A stretch of DNA of 64,000 bases from Mycolicibacterium rufum (GCF_022374875.2 NZ_CP092427.2:620001-684000); one strand, 5' to 3'. Counted from the stretch's first letter, positions 8,828 through 19,846 are shown. The notes: generated by a model not told the origin, from the letters alone. Numbers and translations: made by a program.

Positions 8828-9811
8828 ATGGCCACGACGCAGATCAGGTCCGAACTGATCGTCGATGCGCTGCAGGTGGCCTGTCGGGCGCCATCGCTGC
8901 ACAACACGCAGCCGTGGCGCTGGGTGCTGACGGACCACCGCGTGGAACTGTTCGCCGACCCCTCGCGGCACGCACACTCTGCGGACAGCAGCGGACGCCA
9001 GGCCATGATGAGCTGCGGCGCAGTCCTGCACCATTTTCGGGTGGCGATGGCTGCCGCAGGATGGCGCACCTCGTTGCAGCGCTTCCCCGACCCGGACAAC
9101 CCCCTGCATCTGGCGACCGTCGGGTTCAGCCCGTCGCCGTCGGTGTCGGAAGATCAGAAGCGGTACGCCGACGCGATCCTGGCGCGGCGCACCGACCGGC
9201 TGCCGCTCGCCGAGCCGCCCGATGTGGAACACCTTCTCAGCAGACTGACCGACGACCACGGCGGCGCCGTCAGATTCGACATCGTCGCCGACGATCTTCG
9301 CTCGACCCTGGCCGAGGCCTCCGCACTGACGGACACGGCGCGACTCTTCGACAGCGACTACCACGATGAGTTGGATTGGTGGACAGAGCCGTTCACCGCC
9401 GATGACGGAATACCGGTCAGCGCGCTCATCTCCGCGCCCGAGAGCGACCGCGTCGCCATCGGCCGCTCGTTCCCCGTCAGTGGACAACCCGAGCGGCGTA
9501 GTGACCTCGGTGAGGACCGTTCGCGAATCCTGGTGGTGTCGAGTGTCGATGATTCACGGGAGAGCGTCCTGCGTTGCGGCGAGGCACTGTCGGCGGCGCT
9601 GCTGGAAGCGACGGTCGCGGGCTTCGCGACGTGCACGCTGACCCACATCACCGAACTGCCCTCGGGTCGTGAGGTCGTCGCCGCACTGATCGACGGACAG
9701 GCCATCCCTCAGGCGCTGATCAGAGTGGGGTTGGCACCGATGCTGGAAGCCGCTCCTCCGCCGACGCCGCGCCGCCATATCAACGATGTTCTCGAAATCC
9801 ACAGGGGATGA
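8828..9811 (+). CDS. Acg-family nitroreductase-like protein
   Basis: A 327-residue protein of the mycobacterial Acg (Rv2032/Rv3131) family, distant relatives of FMN nitroreductases. APSLHNTQPWRW near residue 20 is the family hallmark, followed by GRQAMMSCGAVLHHFR and a C-terminal LIRVGLAP segment. Acg itself folds like a nitroreductase but occludes its active site, so the role may be flavin storage or sequestration rather than catalysis. ATG 8828 is preceded by a purine-rich GGAGGTGAG. The gene overlaps the universal stress protein by four bases and is probably cotranscribed with it and devR. Family members in M. tuberculosis belong to the DevR regulon, which agrees with the box at 8757. Confidence 0.9.
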   Translation: MATTQIRSELIVDALQVACRAPSLHNTQPWRWVLTDHRVELFADPSRHAHSADSSGRQAMMSCGAVLHHFRVAMAAAGWRTSLQRFPDPDNPLHLATVGFSPSPSVSEDQKRYADAILARRTDRLPLAEPPDVEHLLSRLTDDHGGAVRFDIVADDLRSTLAEASALTDTARLFDSDYHDELDWWTEPFTADDGIPVSALISAPESDRVAIGRSFPVSGQPERRSDLGEDRSRILVVSSVDDSRESVLRCGEALSAALLEATVAGFATCTLTHITELPSGREVVAALIDGQAIPQALIRVGLAPMLEAAPPPTPRRHINDVLEIHRG

Positions 9812-10638
9812 ACATGATCGAGGGTACAGCCGCGCCATGTGTGGTGGTCGGTGTCGACGGATCGCCCGCGGCGGTCGACGCTGCACTGTGGGCGATCGAC
9901 GAAGCGATCGAACGTGACCTCCCGCTGCGGCTGGTCTACGTCATCGACACCTCGGATGACGACACGGTGGATCCGCAGGACCAGGCGCGCCAGCTGGCCA
10001 CAGCGGAGGTGGCCGTGCGGTATGTGCTCACCGCGGTGGAGTCGACCGAGCGACCGGTGAAGATCGAGGTGGAGATCCTGCAGGGCCGGCCGGTGGAGGC
10101 GCTGCTCGAGGCCTCCCGCACCGCGGTCATGCTGTGCGTCGGGGCACGTGGTCTGCGACACGCCACCCACGGTCGGATCGGCTCGACCGCGACCGCGCTC
10201 TCGAAGTCCGCCCGGTGCCCGGTGGCCATCGTCCGTGCGCACCGCCCGCACGCCAACCGCGACCGCGCCGTGGTGATCGAAGTCGACGACAACGCCGCCG
10301 GCAGCGCCGTTCTGCATCGTGGCCTGGAGGAGGCGCAACGCCGGCACGCGCCCGTAAGGGTGCTCGCGCCTGCCCACACCTACGCCGACGTGCAGGCCCA
10401 CTGGGAACGTCGCCTCGACGAATCACGGCGCCGCTTCCCGCAACTCGAGATCTCGTCGGTGAGCAGACACGGCGACGCGCTCGACTACCTGGCGGCCAAC
10501 GCCGACGCGATCCAACTGGTGGTGACCGGACGCACCCGCCCCGGTGGACTGGGTGCGCTCGTCGGGGCTCAGGGCAACGCCGCACTGCGCGACACCGACT
10601 GCTCGATCCTGGTCTGCGGACCGCACACCGCACTGTGA
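9808..10638 (+). CDS. Tandem-domain universal stress protein
   Basis: A 276-residue protein with two UspA folds. The first (about 10-145) has VVVGVDGSPAAVDAALWA and an intact nucleotide motif GARGLRHATHGRIGSTA (G-2x-G-9x-G-S/T), so ATP binding is expected. The second (about 150-270) keeps the fold (VVIEVDDNAAGSAVL) but its nucleotide loop, GRTRPGGLGALVGAQGNAAL, is degenerate. The ATG overlaps the nitroreductase stop (ATGA) and devR begins 30 bases after its stop. The USP-devR order matches the Rv3134c-devR pair of M. tuberculosis. It is probably a hypoxia or NO-induced protein of the dormancy regulon. Confidence 0.92.
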   Translation: MNMIEGTAAPCVVVGVDGSPAAVDAALWAIDEAIERDLPLRLVYVIDTSDDDTVDPQDQARQLATAEVAVRYVLTAVESTERPVKIEVEILQGRPVEALLEASRTAVMLCVGARGLRHATHGRIGSTATALSKSARCPVAIVRAHRPHANRDRAVVIEVDDNAAGSAVLHRGLEEAQRRHAPVRVLAPAHTYADVQAHWERRLDESRRRFPQLEISSVSRHGDALDYLAANADAIQLVVTGRTRPGGLGALVGAQGNAALRDTDCSILVCGPHTAL

Positions 10639-10668
10639 ACCGGTGCCCGATCGCCAGGAGATGACGGC

Positions 10669-11319
10669 ATGGTGAAGGTATTCCTGGTAGACGACCACGA
10701 GGTGGTCCGGCGCGGACTGGTCGACCTGCTCGGCAGCGATCCCGAACTCGACGTGATCGGCGAGGCCGGCTCGGTGTCGGAAGCCCTGGCCCGCATCCCG
10801 GCCCTGCAGCCCGACGTCGCGGTGCTCGACGTCCGACTGCCCGACGGCAACGGCATCGAACTGTGCCGTGACCTGCTGTCCCGGATGCCCGATCTGCGCT
10901 GCCTGATGCTCACGTCGTTCACCTCCGACGAGGCCATGCTCGACGCAATCCTGGCCGGCGCCAGCGGCTACGTCGTCAAGGACATCAAGGGCATGGAATT
11001 GGCCCGGGCGATCAAGGACGTCGGATCGGGACGCTCGCTGCTGGACAACCGCGCCGCGGCGGCGCTGATGGCCAAACTGCGCGGCGACGGACAGCCCACC
11101 GATCCGCTCTCCGAGCTCACCGAGCAGGAGCGGGTGCTGCTCGACCTGCTGGGCGAGGGCCTGACCAACAAGCAGATCGCGGCGCGGATGTTCCTCGCCG
11201 AGAAGACCGTCAAGAACTATGTGTCCCGGCTGCTGGCCAAACTCGGCATGGAGCGGCGCACCCAGGCCGCGGTGTTCATCTCCAAGCTCGAACGGCGGCG
11301 GCGGCCCGGCTCACGGTGA
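10669..11319 (+). CDS. devR: NarL/FixJ-type response regulator DevR (DosR)
   Basis: A 216-residue response regulator whose N-terminus [17 protein letters not shown] and C-terminus [19 protein letters not shown] match M. tuberculosis DevR almost residue for residue. The receiver has the acidic pair D8/D9, phospho-acceptor D54 ([13 protein letters not shown]) and conserved K104 region (GYVVKDIKG). The LuxR-type helix-turn-helix is [20 protein letters not shown]. It should activate dormancy genes on phosphorylation under hypoxia, NO or CO. Unlike M. tuberculosis, no devS histidine kinase follows: the next gene is convergent. It may be the second devR copy known in some fast growers, or the kinase may be unlinked. 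Confidence 0.93.
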   Translation: MVKVFLVDDHEVVRRGLVDLLGSDPELDVIGEAGSVSEALARIPALQPDVAVLDVRLPDGNGIELCRDLLSRMPDLRCLMLTSFTSDEAMLDAILAGASGYVVKDIKGMELARAIKDVGSGRSLLDNRAAAALMAKLRGDGQPTDPLSELTEQERVLLDLLGEGLTNKQIAARMFLAEKTVKNYVSRLLAKLGMERRTQAAVFISKLERRRRPGSR

Positions 11320-11336
11320 GCCGCGCCGCCGCTCAC
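11307..11336. terminator. Candidate hairpin between devR and the convergent nitroreductase
   Basis: GTGAGC (11316-11321) pairs with GCTCAC (11331-11336) across a nine-base loop, and an overlapping palindrome CGGCTCAC/GTGAGCCG spans 11307-11323. The stems straddle the devR stop and the 13-bp gap to the opposing gene. No T-tract follows, so termination is only a possibility. Confidence 0.35.
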
Positions 11337-12322
11337 TCCATCGGCGAACCGTCGAGATAAGCGACCACCTCGGACAGATCGCGGCGCGGCGTCGACGGCA
11401 GTGGATCGGCATTGATGGGCGCCCACCCGACCCGCAGCAGCATCTGCGGATGGGCGTCGGCGCCGAACACGTCCTCGCGCAACCTCTTCCGCGTCGACGC
11501 CACCTCCAGCGGCTCGGTGATGGGGCAGCTCGCCAGGCCGAGCGCAGTCGCCGTCAACAACACCAGGCTGGTCGCCTCCCCCGCCCGCAACCGTGCCATC
11601 GCGTCATCGTCACGGGTGCCCAGCGCCAGGATCATCGCGTGCTCATCGGCAGGATCGGTGTGCAGGGGCTGGGTGAGCACGCCGACGTTGAAATGGCGTG
11701 CGGGCACACGCGCCACGCCGTCGGGGCCGGGGATGTTGCGTGCGGGCACGCCGCTCATCGCCGCGTAACGCCCGCTCCACCGCGCCAGTTCAGCGAGGTA
11801 CTCCTTGTCCGACTCGTGGAACTGCGCCGCTTCGCCGGCGAGGTCGGCCAGCCCGTCGTAATCGGTGATGCGGCGCAACACGATTCCGGCGCGCGCAGCC
11901 CTGGCCCCCATCAGCACGACGTCACCGCGCGGCACCGGCCAGGAGCTGTAGTGCCGCCTGTCGGTCCGGCGACGCGGGATGGCCGCGGCCAGTGAGACGT
12001 CCAGGTCGGCGGCCGGGTAGGGGTAGAGCCTCAGCGCCGCCAGGTGGTCAGGGTCAGCGGGATTGGGAAACCGCGTCACCTTGGCCTGCCACCCGAGTGC
12101 CGCCAACGCGACGACGCAGTGATTGAGCGCCGCGCCGCAGCTGAGCATGAGATCGCGGCCGTCCGGGTCGGTGTGGGGTAACTGCAGGCTCGGATCGGCG
12201 TAGAGATGCAGGGTCTCCTCGCCGACCCGCCACTGCCACGGCTGCGAATTGTGCACCGACGGCGCACGTGTCGCCAGGGACAGCGCCGACCGCAGCGTTT
12301 CGGTGTCGGGGAACTCCGTCAT
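11333..12322 (-). CDS. Acg-family nitroreductase-like protein (second copy)
   Basis: A 329-residue paralogue of the protein at 8828-9811, sharing RAPSVHNSQPWQW, DGRDLMLSCGAALNH and the tail LLRVGWAPINADPLPSTPRR. It contains the PRRRTDRRHYS segment common to the family. ATG 12322 has a good GAGAGGGTG ribosome-binding site; the longer frame extending upstream to 12850 lies antisense to the glucosidase and is ignored. It faces devR convergently. An imperfect DevR-like site lies 65 bases upstream of the start. Function is as uncertain as for other Acg proteins. Confidence 0.9.
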   Translation of the reverse strand: MTEFPDTETLRSALSLATRAPSVHNSQPWQWRVGEETLHLYADPSLQLPHTDPDGRDLMLSCGAALNHCVVALAALGWQAKVTRFPNPADPDHLAALRLYPYPAADLDVSLAAAIPRRRTDRRHYSSWPVPRGDVVLMGARAARAGIVLRRITDYDGLADLAGEAAQFHESDKEYLAELARWSGRYAAMSGVPARNIPGPDGVARVPARHFNVGVLTQPLHTDPADEHAMILALGTRDDDAMARLRAGEATSLVLLTATALGLASCPITEPLEVASTRKRLREDVFGADAHPQMLLRVGWAPINADPLPSTPRRDLSEVVAYLDGSPME

Positions 12323-12386
12323 CACTGTCACCCTCTCGAGCGTCGTTCTGCTCTCAAGAGTGCGTCGCTCCACCGGCGCTTGCGCA

Positions 12387-12401
12387 GGGCACAAAGGCCT
12401 T
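12387..12401 (-). promoter_or_regulatory. Weak DevR-box-like site upstream of the second nitroreductase
   Basis: Read on the minus strand the site is AAGGCCTTTGTGCCC, which preserves the GGCC...GCCC spacing of DevR boxes but has mismatches in the first half. It lies 65 bases from the start of a gene whose family is usually DevR-controlled. Sequence support alone is weak. Confidence 0.3.
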
Positions 12402-12429
12402 TCTCCGACCGGCGAGAGGGCAGTTTCGA

Positions 12430-14067
12430 TCAGGACCGAAGCCACACCGCGGTGTCGGGGGGCAGGCTGCCGCTGATACCGGGCGCCGAGGCGAGCAGCA
12501 CCGTCGCCGTGCCCGGCAGCGCCACCGCCTGCTCGCCGGTGTTGACCCAGCACTGCGCTCCCCCGCGCTCGAACGCGGCGACCCCGGGCTCGGTGGTGAG
12601 CCACTTGACGTCGCCGGCATCCCGCCACATCGACGGCCGCAGCCGCAGCGCCTCCCGATAGAGATTGAGCGTCGAATCCGCGTCGCGGTCCTGAGCCTCG
12701 ACGCTGTGTTCGCCCCAGTGCGCGGGCTGCGGCAGCCACGTCGCCGAACCCGGCTCCGCTCCGAACCCGTAGGGGGCATCGGTCGCCGTCCACGGCAACG
12801 GGATTCGGCAGCCGTCGCGGCCGACGTCGGTGAATCCCGATTGCACCCACGTCGGGTCCTGGCGCACCTCGTCGGGCAGGTCCTCGATCTCCTCGAGGGC
12901 CAACTCCTCCCCTTGGTAGACGTAGGCGGTGCCGGGCAGCGCCAGCTGCACCAGAGCCGCGGCCCGCGCCCGGCGCCTACCGACGACGTGGTCGGGGTCC
13001 TCGTCGGCCCACCGGCCGCGCTCCCAGTCGGTCTCGATCAGATGCGCCGGTTGCGACCGCGAGAAGCGCGTCACGGTGCGGGTGACGTCGTGATTGGACA
13101 GCACCCACGTCGGCGGCGCCCCGACGGTGGCCGCCGCGGCGATCGCGTCGTCGACCACCGCGCGCAGCACCTCCGCCCGCCACGGCGCGCGCAGGAAATC
13201 GAACTGGAAGGCGGTGTGCAATTCGTCGGGCCGCAGGTAACGCGCCAACCGCTCGTTGCTGGGAACCCACGCTTCGGCGATGAAGATGCGCTCGGGCGTG
13301 TAACGCTCCGCGACGGCGCGCCAACCGCGATACACCTCGTGCACACCGTCCTGATCCCACGCCGGATGACCTTCCCGCGACTGCACCAGGCTCTGCGCGG
13401 CGTCGTCGGGGTCTGCGGTGTCGGGCAGTCCGGCCTTTTTGATCAGGCCGTGGGCCACATCGATGCGGAAGCCGTCCACGCCCCGGTCGAACCAGAACGC
13501 GAGGATGTCCTCGAACTCGGCACGCACCTCCTCGTGCTCCCAGTTCAGGTCCGGCTGCCCCGGTGCGAAAAGGTGCAGATACCACTGCCCGTCGGCCACC
13601 CGCGTCCAGGCGGGCCCGCCGAAGACGCTCTGCCAGTTGTTCGGCGGTGCGCTGCCGTCCGGTCCGCGGCCCGCGCGGAAGTGGTAGCGCTGCCGCGCTC
13701 CGGGCTCGTCGGCCAGCGCGGCGCGGAACCAGGCGTGCTCGTCGGACGTGTGGTTCGGGACGATGTCGAGCAGCACCCGGATGCCCTGCGCGTGCGCGTC
13801 GGCGATCAGCGCCTGCGCCTCGGCCAGCGTCCCGTAGGCCGGCTCGATGTCGCGGTAGTCGGACACGTCGTAGCCGGCGTCCGCCATCGGCGATGGATAC
13901 CACGGATTGATCCAGATCGCGTCGACACCCAGCCGGGCCAGGTACGGCAGTCGCGTCCGCAGACCCGCGACGTCGCCGACGCCGTCGCCGTTGCCGTCGG
14001 CGAAGCTGCGGATGTACACCTGGTAGACGACGGCGGTCTGCCACCACGGTGAGACGGCGGGGGCCAC
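12430..14067 (-). CDS. aglA: GH13 alpha-glucosidase (AglA/oligo-1,6-glucosidase type)
   Basis: A 545-residue cytoplasmic alpha-glucosidase expected to hydrolyse imported alpha-glucosides. The GH13 barrel begins at once (WWQTAVVYQVYIRSFADGNG). The catalytic triad is complete: nucleophile D203 (GVDGFRIDVAHG), acid/base E265 (IFIAEAWVP) and transition-state D327 (VLSNHDVTR). The glucosidase-type IVPNHTSDEHAWF loop is also present. The C-terminal beta domain is short. Length and sequence resemble mycobacterial AglA. The GTG at 14067 is preferred, with GGAATGGAG upstream; GTG 14082 is an alternative. It is divergent from the sugar importer, which very likely supplies its substrate. There is no signal peptide, so it acts after uptake. 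Confidence 0.92.
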   Translation of the reverse strand: MAPAVSPWWQTAVVYQVYIRSFADGNGDGVGDVAGLRTRLPYLARLGVDAIWINPWYPSPMADAGYDVSDYRDIEPAYGTLAEAQALIADAHAQGIRVLLDIVPNHTSDEHAWFRAALADEPGARQRYHFRAGRGPDGSAPPNNWQSVFGGPAWTRVADGQWYLHLFAPGQPDLNWEHEEVRAEFEDILAFWFDRGVDGFRIDVAHGLIKKAGLPDTADPDDAAQSLVQSREGHPAWDQDGVHEVYRGWRAVAERYTPERIFIAEAWVPSNERLARYLRPDELHTAFQFDFLRAPWRAEVLRAVVDDAIAAAATVGAPPTWVLSNHDVTRTVTRFSRSQPAHLIETDWERGRWADEDPDHVVGRRRARAAALVQLALPGTAYVYQGEELALEEIEDLPDEVRQDPTWVQSGFTDVGRDGCRIPLPWTATDAPYGFGAEPGSATWLPQPAHWGEHSVEAQDRDADSTLNLYREALRLRPSMWRDAGDVKWLTTEPGVAAFERGGAQCWVNTGEQAVALPGTATVLLASAPGISGSLPPDTAVWLRS

Positions 14068-14088
14068 GGCACTCCATTCCACTCGGTC

Positions 14089-14152
14089 ACACGAACGTGT
14101 TCCCACGGTAGTGAACCCGTCAGGTTCCCGACAGCCGGAGCACGTTCGGTGC
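14089..14152. promoter_or_regulatory. Two operator-like palindromes between glucosidase and importer
   Basis: ACACGAACGTGT (14089-14100) and GCACGTTCGGTGC (14140-14152) are both near-perfect inverted repeats. They share the half-site CACGTTCG or its complement, and lie 40 bp apart in the 231-bp divergent gap. This is the layout expected for a LacI- or GntR-type sugar repressor, but no such regulator gene is adjacent. Inferred from sequence only. Confidence 0.4.
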
Positions 14153-14298
14153 CGCGCGCCGACGAGTGCCGCGCCGACGGGGTACCGCTGCGCCGCGGTT
14201 CCTGTGAACTGTGACACACTCGTCGCTGAACCGAATGTGCTGGTCGTGGCCCTCGTGCGCAGGATCTCGGGGGACACAACGTCATAGACGAGGACGTG

Positions 14299-15609
14299 AT
14301 GAAACGGATCCAGTTCGCCCGCGGGCGACGACGTCGTGCAATCGCGCTGGCGAGCGCGCCTCTGGTCGCCGCCACGGTGTTGTCCGGGTGCGGTAGTGAG
14401 GGCGGGCCCCCGACCCTGACGTGGTACATCCTCCCCGACAACGGCGGGTCGGCCGCCCGGGCCCAGGAGTGCGAGGCGGCCTCCAACGGCGCCTACCGGG
14501 TCCGCATCGAGTCCCTGCCCAGCACGGCCACCGCGCAGCGCGAGCAGATGGTGCGCCGCCTCGCGGCCGGCGACTCGTCGATCGACCTGGTCAGCATGGA
14601 CGTGGTGTTCACCGCCGAGTTCGCGAACGCGGGGTTCCTGCGGCCCTACACCGCCGAGGAGACACAGCGGCTGACCGCGGGCATGCTGCCCGCCCCGCTG
14701 GAGACCGGCAAGTGGGAGGACAAGCTCTACGGCGCCCCGTATAAGTCCAACGCGCAGCTGCTCTGGTACCGCAAGTCGGCGGCCGCCGCGGCCGGCGTGG
14801 ACCCTACGAGCCCCACCTTCACGTGGGACGAGATGATCAAAGCTGCTGTGGGACAACAGAAGAAGGTCGCCGTCCAGGCGCAGCGCTACGAGGGCTACAC
14901 CGTGCTGATCAACGCGCTGGTGCTCTCGGGCGGAGGCGCCCTACTCCAGGACGTCCAGGCCGGCCGCAACGCCAAGCCGTCGCTGGCCAGCCCGGCCGGC
15001 GAGAAGGCCGCGGAGATCGTCGGCACTCTCGGGCGCTCCCCCGCCGCGCCGACCGACCTGTCGAACGCGTCGGAGGAACAGGCCCGCGCGAACTTCCAAT
15101 CCGCGCAGGGCATGTTCATGGTCAACTGGCCCTACGTGCTGGCCGCGGCCCGCAGCGCCGCCGAGGAGGGCACGCTCGACCAGGCCGTCGTCGACGACAT
15201 CGGCTGGGCCCGCTATCCCCGGGTGTCCGCCGACCGTCCCAGCGCCCCGCCGCTGGGCGGCGCGAACCTCGGCATCGGCGCCTACACCAAGCATCCGGAT
15301 CAGGCGGTGGCGCTCGTCGAGTGCATCAACGCCGAGCCCAAGGCGACCCAGTACATGCTCGACGAGAGCGAGCCGTCACCGTACGCGGCCTCCTACGACG
15401 ATCCGAAGATCCGCGAGGAGTACGCCAACGCCGACCTGATCCGCGAGTCCATCGGCGACGGCGGGCCGCGCCCGCCCACCCCCTTCTACACCGACATCTC
15501 TGGGGCGATCCAGCAGACGTGGCATCCGCCCGCCTCCGTGAATTCCGACACTCCGGAAAGGACAGACCAATTCATGGCTGACGTGCTGGCGGGCAGGCGC
15601 CTGCTGTGA
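14299..15609 (+). CDS. Sugar ABC transporter substrate-binding lipoprotein (LpqY-like)
   Basis: A 436-residue lipoprotein that binds a sugar outside the membrane for the importer encoded downstream. The N-terminus has a basic run, a hydrophobic stretch and the lipobox VLSGC, so it is predicted to be processed by signal peptidase II. The body is an extracellular solute-binding family 1 fold: SIDLVSMDVVFTAEFANAGFLRPY, GAPYKSNAQLLWYRK and FMVNWPYV are typical of the LpqY/trehalose-binding group. It differs clearly from M. tuberculosis LpqY, so it is a relative and not a certain orthologue. Trehalose or a maltose-type alpha-glucoside is the likely ligand. GTG 14296 is an alternative start; AGGACG precedes it. 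The next gene overlaps the stop. Confidence 0.9.
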   Translation: MKRIQFARGRRRRAIALASAPLVAATVLSGCGSEGGPPTLTWYILPDNGGSAARAQECEAASNGAYRVRIESLPSTATAQREQMVRRLAAGDSSIDLVSMDVVFTAEFANAGFLRPYTAEETQRLTAGMLPAPLETGKWEDKLYGAPYKSNAQLLWYRKSAAAAAGVDPTSPTFTWDEMIKAAVGQQKKVAVQAQRYEGYTVLINALVLSGGGALLQDVQAGRNAKPSLASPAGEKAAEIVGTLGRSPAAPTDLSNASEEQARANFQSAQGMFMVNWPYVLAAARSAAEEGTLDQAVVDDIGWARYPRVSADRPSAPPLGGANLGIGAYTKHPDQAVALVECINAEPKATQYMLDESEPSPYAASYDDPKIREEYANADLIRESIGDGGPRPPTPFYTDISGAIQQTWHPPASVNSDTPERTDQFMADVLAGRRLL

Positions 15610-16534
15610 CGACGCTTCAGACCCCGCCGCTGCAGAAGGAGCCCGGCACCCCCGCGATGAGTGAGCGGGTCAAGGGCGAACGCCGGTTGGGCATCTACCT
15701 GACCCTGCCGTCCTACATCGTGATGCTGCTGGTCACCGCCTATCCCCTGGGCTACGCACTGGTGTTGTCGCTGTACAACTTCCGGCTCACCGATCCCGAG
15801 GGCCGCAGCTTCGTCGGGCTGCGCAACTACTTGGTGATCCTCACCGACCCGATCTGGTGGAACGACTTCGTCACCACGCTGGCGATCACGGTCGTGACCG
15901 TCGCGGTCGAACTGGTGCTCGGCTTCTGGTTCGCCTTCGTGATGCTGCGCATCGTGCGGGGCCGCGGTCCGCTGCGCACCGCGATCCTGATCCCCTACGG
16001 CATCGTGACCGTCGTGTCGGCGTTCATCTGGCGCTACGCCTTCGCCATCGACTCCGGCTTCGTCAACCAGTGGCTGAACCTGACCGACTTCGACTGGTTC
16101 GGTGACCGCTGGTCGGCCATCTTCGTGATCTGCCTGTCCGAGATCTGGAAGACGACCCCGTTCATCTCGCTGCTGCTGCTCGCCGGTCTGGTGCAGGTGC
16201 CCGAGGACATGCAGGAAGCGGCCAAGGTCGACGGCGCCACCGCGTGGCAACGGTTGTGGAAGGTCACGCTGCCCAACATGAAGGCGGCGATCATGGTGGC
16301 GCTGCTCTTCCGCACCCTGGACGCCTGGCGCATCTTCGACAACCCGTACGTGATGACGGCCGGCGCCAACAACACCGAGACGATCTCGTTCCTGGCCTAC
16401 CGGCAGAACGTGACGCTGGTGAACCTGGGGATGGGGTCCGCGGTCTCGGTGCTGCTGTTCCTGTCCGTCGTCGCGATCGCGTGGATCTTCATCAAGGTCT
16501 TCAAGACCGACCTGTCCCAAGTCAGGGGTGACCA

Positions 16535-16538
<4 letters not shown>
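15606..16538 (+). CDS. Sugar ABC transporter permease (SugA/MalF-type)
   Basis: A 310-residue inner-membrane permease, the first of the pair. About six hydrophobic helices are visible, beginning IYLTLPSYIVMLLVTAYPLG. The EAA loop that contacts the ATPase is EAAKVDGATAWQRLWKVTLP near residue 205. The GTG start at 15606 overlaps the lipoprotein stop (GTGA); an internal ATG at 15657 is a possible alternative because the first 17 residues are variable. The gene is translationally coupled to both neighbours. Confidence 0.93.
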
Positions 16539-17362
<824 letters not shown>

Positions 17363-17366
17363 CCCC

Positions 17367-18566
<1,200 letters not shown>

Positions 18567-18586
18567 GCCGGCCGCCACACGCGCCG

Positions 18587-19846
18587 ATGGCCGCTCCTGA
18601 GCTTCGGCTGCGGGCCCCGCGCCCGGAACTGCTGGCACTGCCCTGGGATCGGGCACTGGCCGAGTGGGCCACGCCCGACGTCCCGCTGCGCGACCTGCCG
18701 GTCGGGCCCAGCCGCCACCTGGTCCGGTTCGTCGAGTGTGACGGCGAGCTGTGGGCGCTCAAGGAGCTGCCCCCACGCATCGCCGCGCGCGAGTACGAGG
18801 TGCTGCGCACGCTGGAGGACATGGAGCTCAACGCCGTTCGTCCCGCCGGGTTGGTGTTCCAGCCCGATTTCGACACCGCGATCCTGCTGACCCGCTACCT
18901 CACCGGCTCCTGGCAGTACCGCCGGATGTTCATGCGGCTACCGCCCGATGCGCCCAAACACCGCGCGCGGTTGTTCGACGCGATGGCGACCCTGCTGGTG
19001 GAGTTGCACCGGCACGGGGTGTTCTGGGGCGACTGCTCACTGGCCAACACCCTGTTCTCCCGGGACGGGCAGGTGCTGCAGGCCTTCCTCGTCGACGCGG
19101 AGACCAGCGAGGTCCATCCGAGCCTGTCGAACGGGCAGCGCGCCCAGGACATCGACATCACCGTCGAGAATGTGGCGGCGGGACTGCTCGACGTCGCGGC
19201 GCGGCTCGAAAGACCGGATCTGGAGCCGGGTTTCATCGGCGAGGCGTTGGCGATCCGGGAGCGCTACGAGCGGTTGTGGGAACTGCTGCACGCGGCGCCG
19301 ACGTTCGGCTTCGCCGATCGGTACCGCGTCGAGGGCACGATCCGCAAGCTCAACGAGTTGGGTTTCGCGGTCGACGAGGTGTCCCTGCAGCCGGTCGTCT
19401 CCGGCGCCGACGAACTGCGGCTGCACGTCACCGTCGGTGACCGGCGCTACCACGCCACCGAACTGCAGCGCCTGACGGGACTGGTCGTCGGGGAGGGTCA
19501 GGCGCGCATCCTGCTCGGCGATCTGCACGCCTACCGGGGGCAGCTGTGCCGGGAGGCCGGTCATGACGTCGACGAGCGCACCGCCGCGCAACTGTGGGTG
19601 ATGGAGGTCGCCACCCCGACGATGCACCGCGCGCACGCTGCGGTCGGCCGTTCGGGGACCCCGATCCAGGCCTACTGCGATCTGCTCGAGGTCCGGTGGC
19701 TGCTCTCCGAGCGGGCAGGCCGCGACGTCGGTACCGAGCGGGCGCTACAGGCGTTGGCGCGCAACGTCGTCCCGTCGGAGTCGGCCGCGCAGCTGATGAT
19801 CGTCGAGACGCCGACCGAACCGTTCTCGGTCCTCGACGACGATTAG
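18587..19846 (+). CDS. DUF4032 protein with kinase-like N-terminal domain
   Basis: A 419-residue cytoplasmic protein. The N-terminal part resembles an atypical protein- or small-molecule-kinase fold: K59 in GELWALKELPP, E70 region in AAREYEVLR, a catalytic-loop-like HGVFWGDCSLANTL (143-156) and a DFG-like FLVDAE (168-172). The C-terminal half (about 200-419) is the DUF4032 region, with GTIRKLNELGFAVDEVSL and LTGLVVGEGQARILLGDLHAY. It is the last gene of the sugar-import operon, so it may phosphorylate the imported sugar or regulate the transporter. That role is inferred only from context and the kinase-like motifs. The stop overlaps the convergent MEDS gene by four bases. Confidence 0.85.
   Translation: MAAPELRLRAPRPELLALPWDRALAEWATPDVPLRDLPVGPSRHLVRFVECDGELWALKELPPRIAAREYEVLRTLEDMELNAVRPAGLVFQPDFDTAILLTRYLTGSWQYRRMFMRLPPDAPKHRARLFDAMATLLVELHRHGVFWGDCSLANTLFSRDGQVLQAFLVDAETSEVHPSLSNGQRAQDIDITVENVAAGLLDVAARLERPDLEPGFIGEALAIRERYERLWELLHAAPTFGFADRYRVEGTIRKLNELGFAVDEVSLQPVVSGADELRLHVTVGDRRYHATELQRLTGLVVGEGQARILLGDLHAYRGQLCREAGHDVDERTAAQLWVMEVATPTMHRAHAAVGRSGTPIQAYCDLLEVRWLLSERAGRDVGTERALQALARNVVPSESAAQLMIVETPTEPFSVLDDD

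Noticed and set aside
11333..12850. 505-codon extended form of the second nitroreductase
   Set aside because: The extra N-terminal 176 residues are antisense to the glucosidase, whereas a good ribosome-binding site and family homology begin at 12322.
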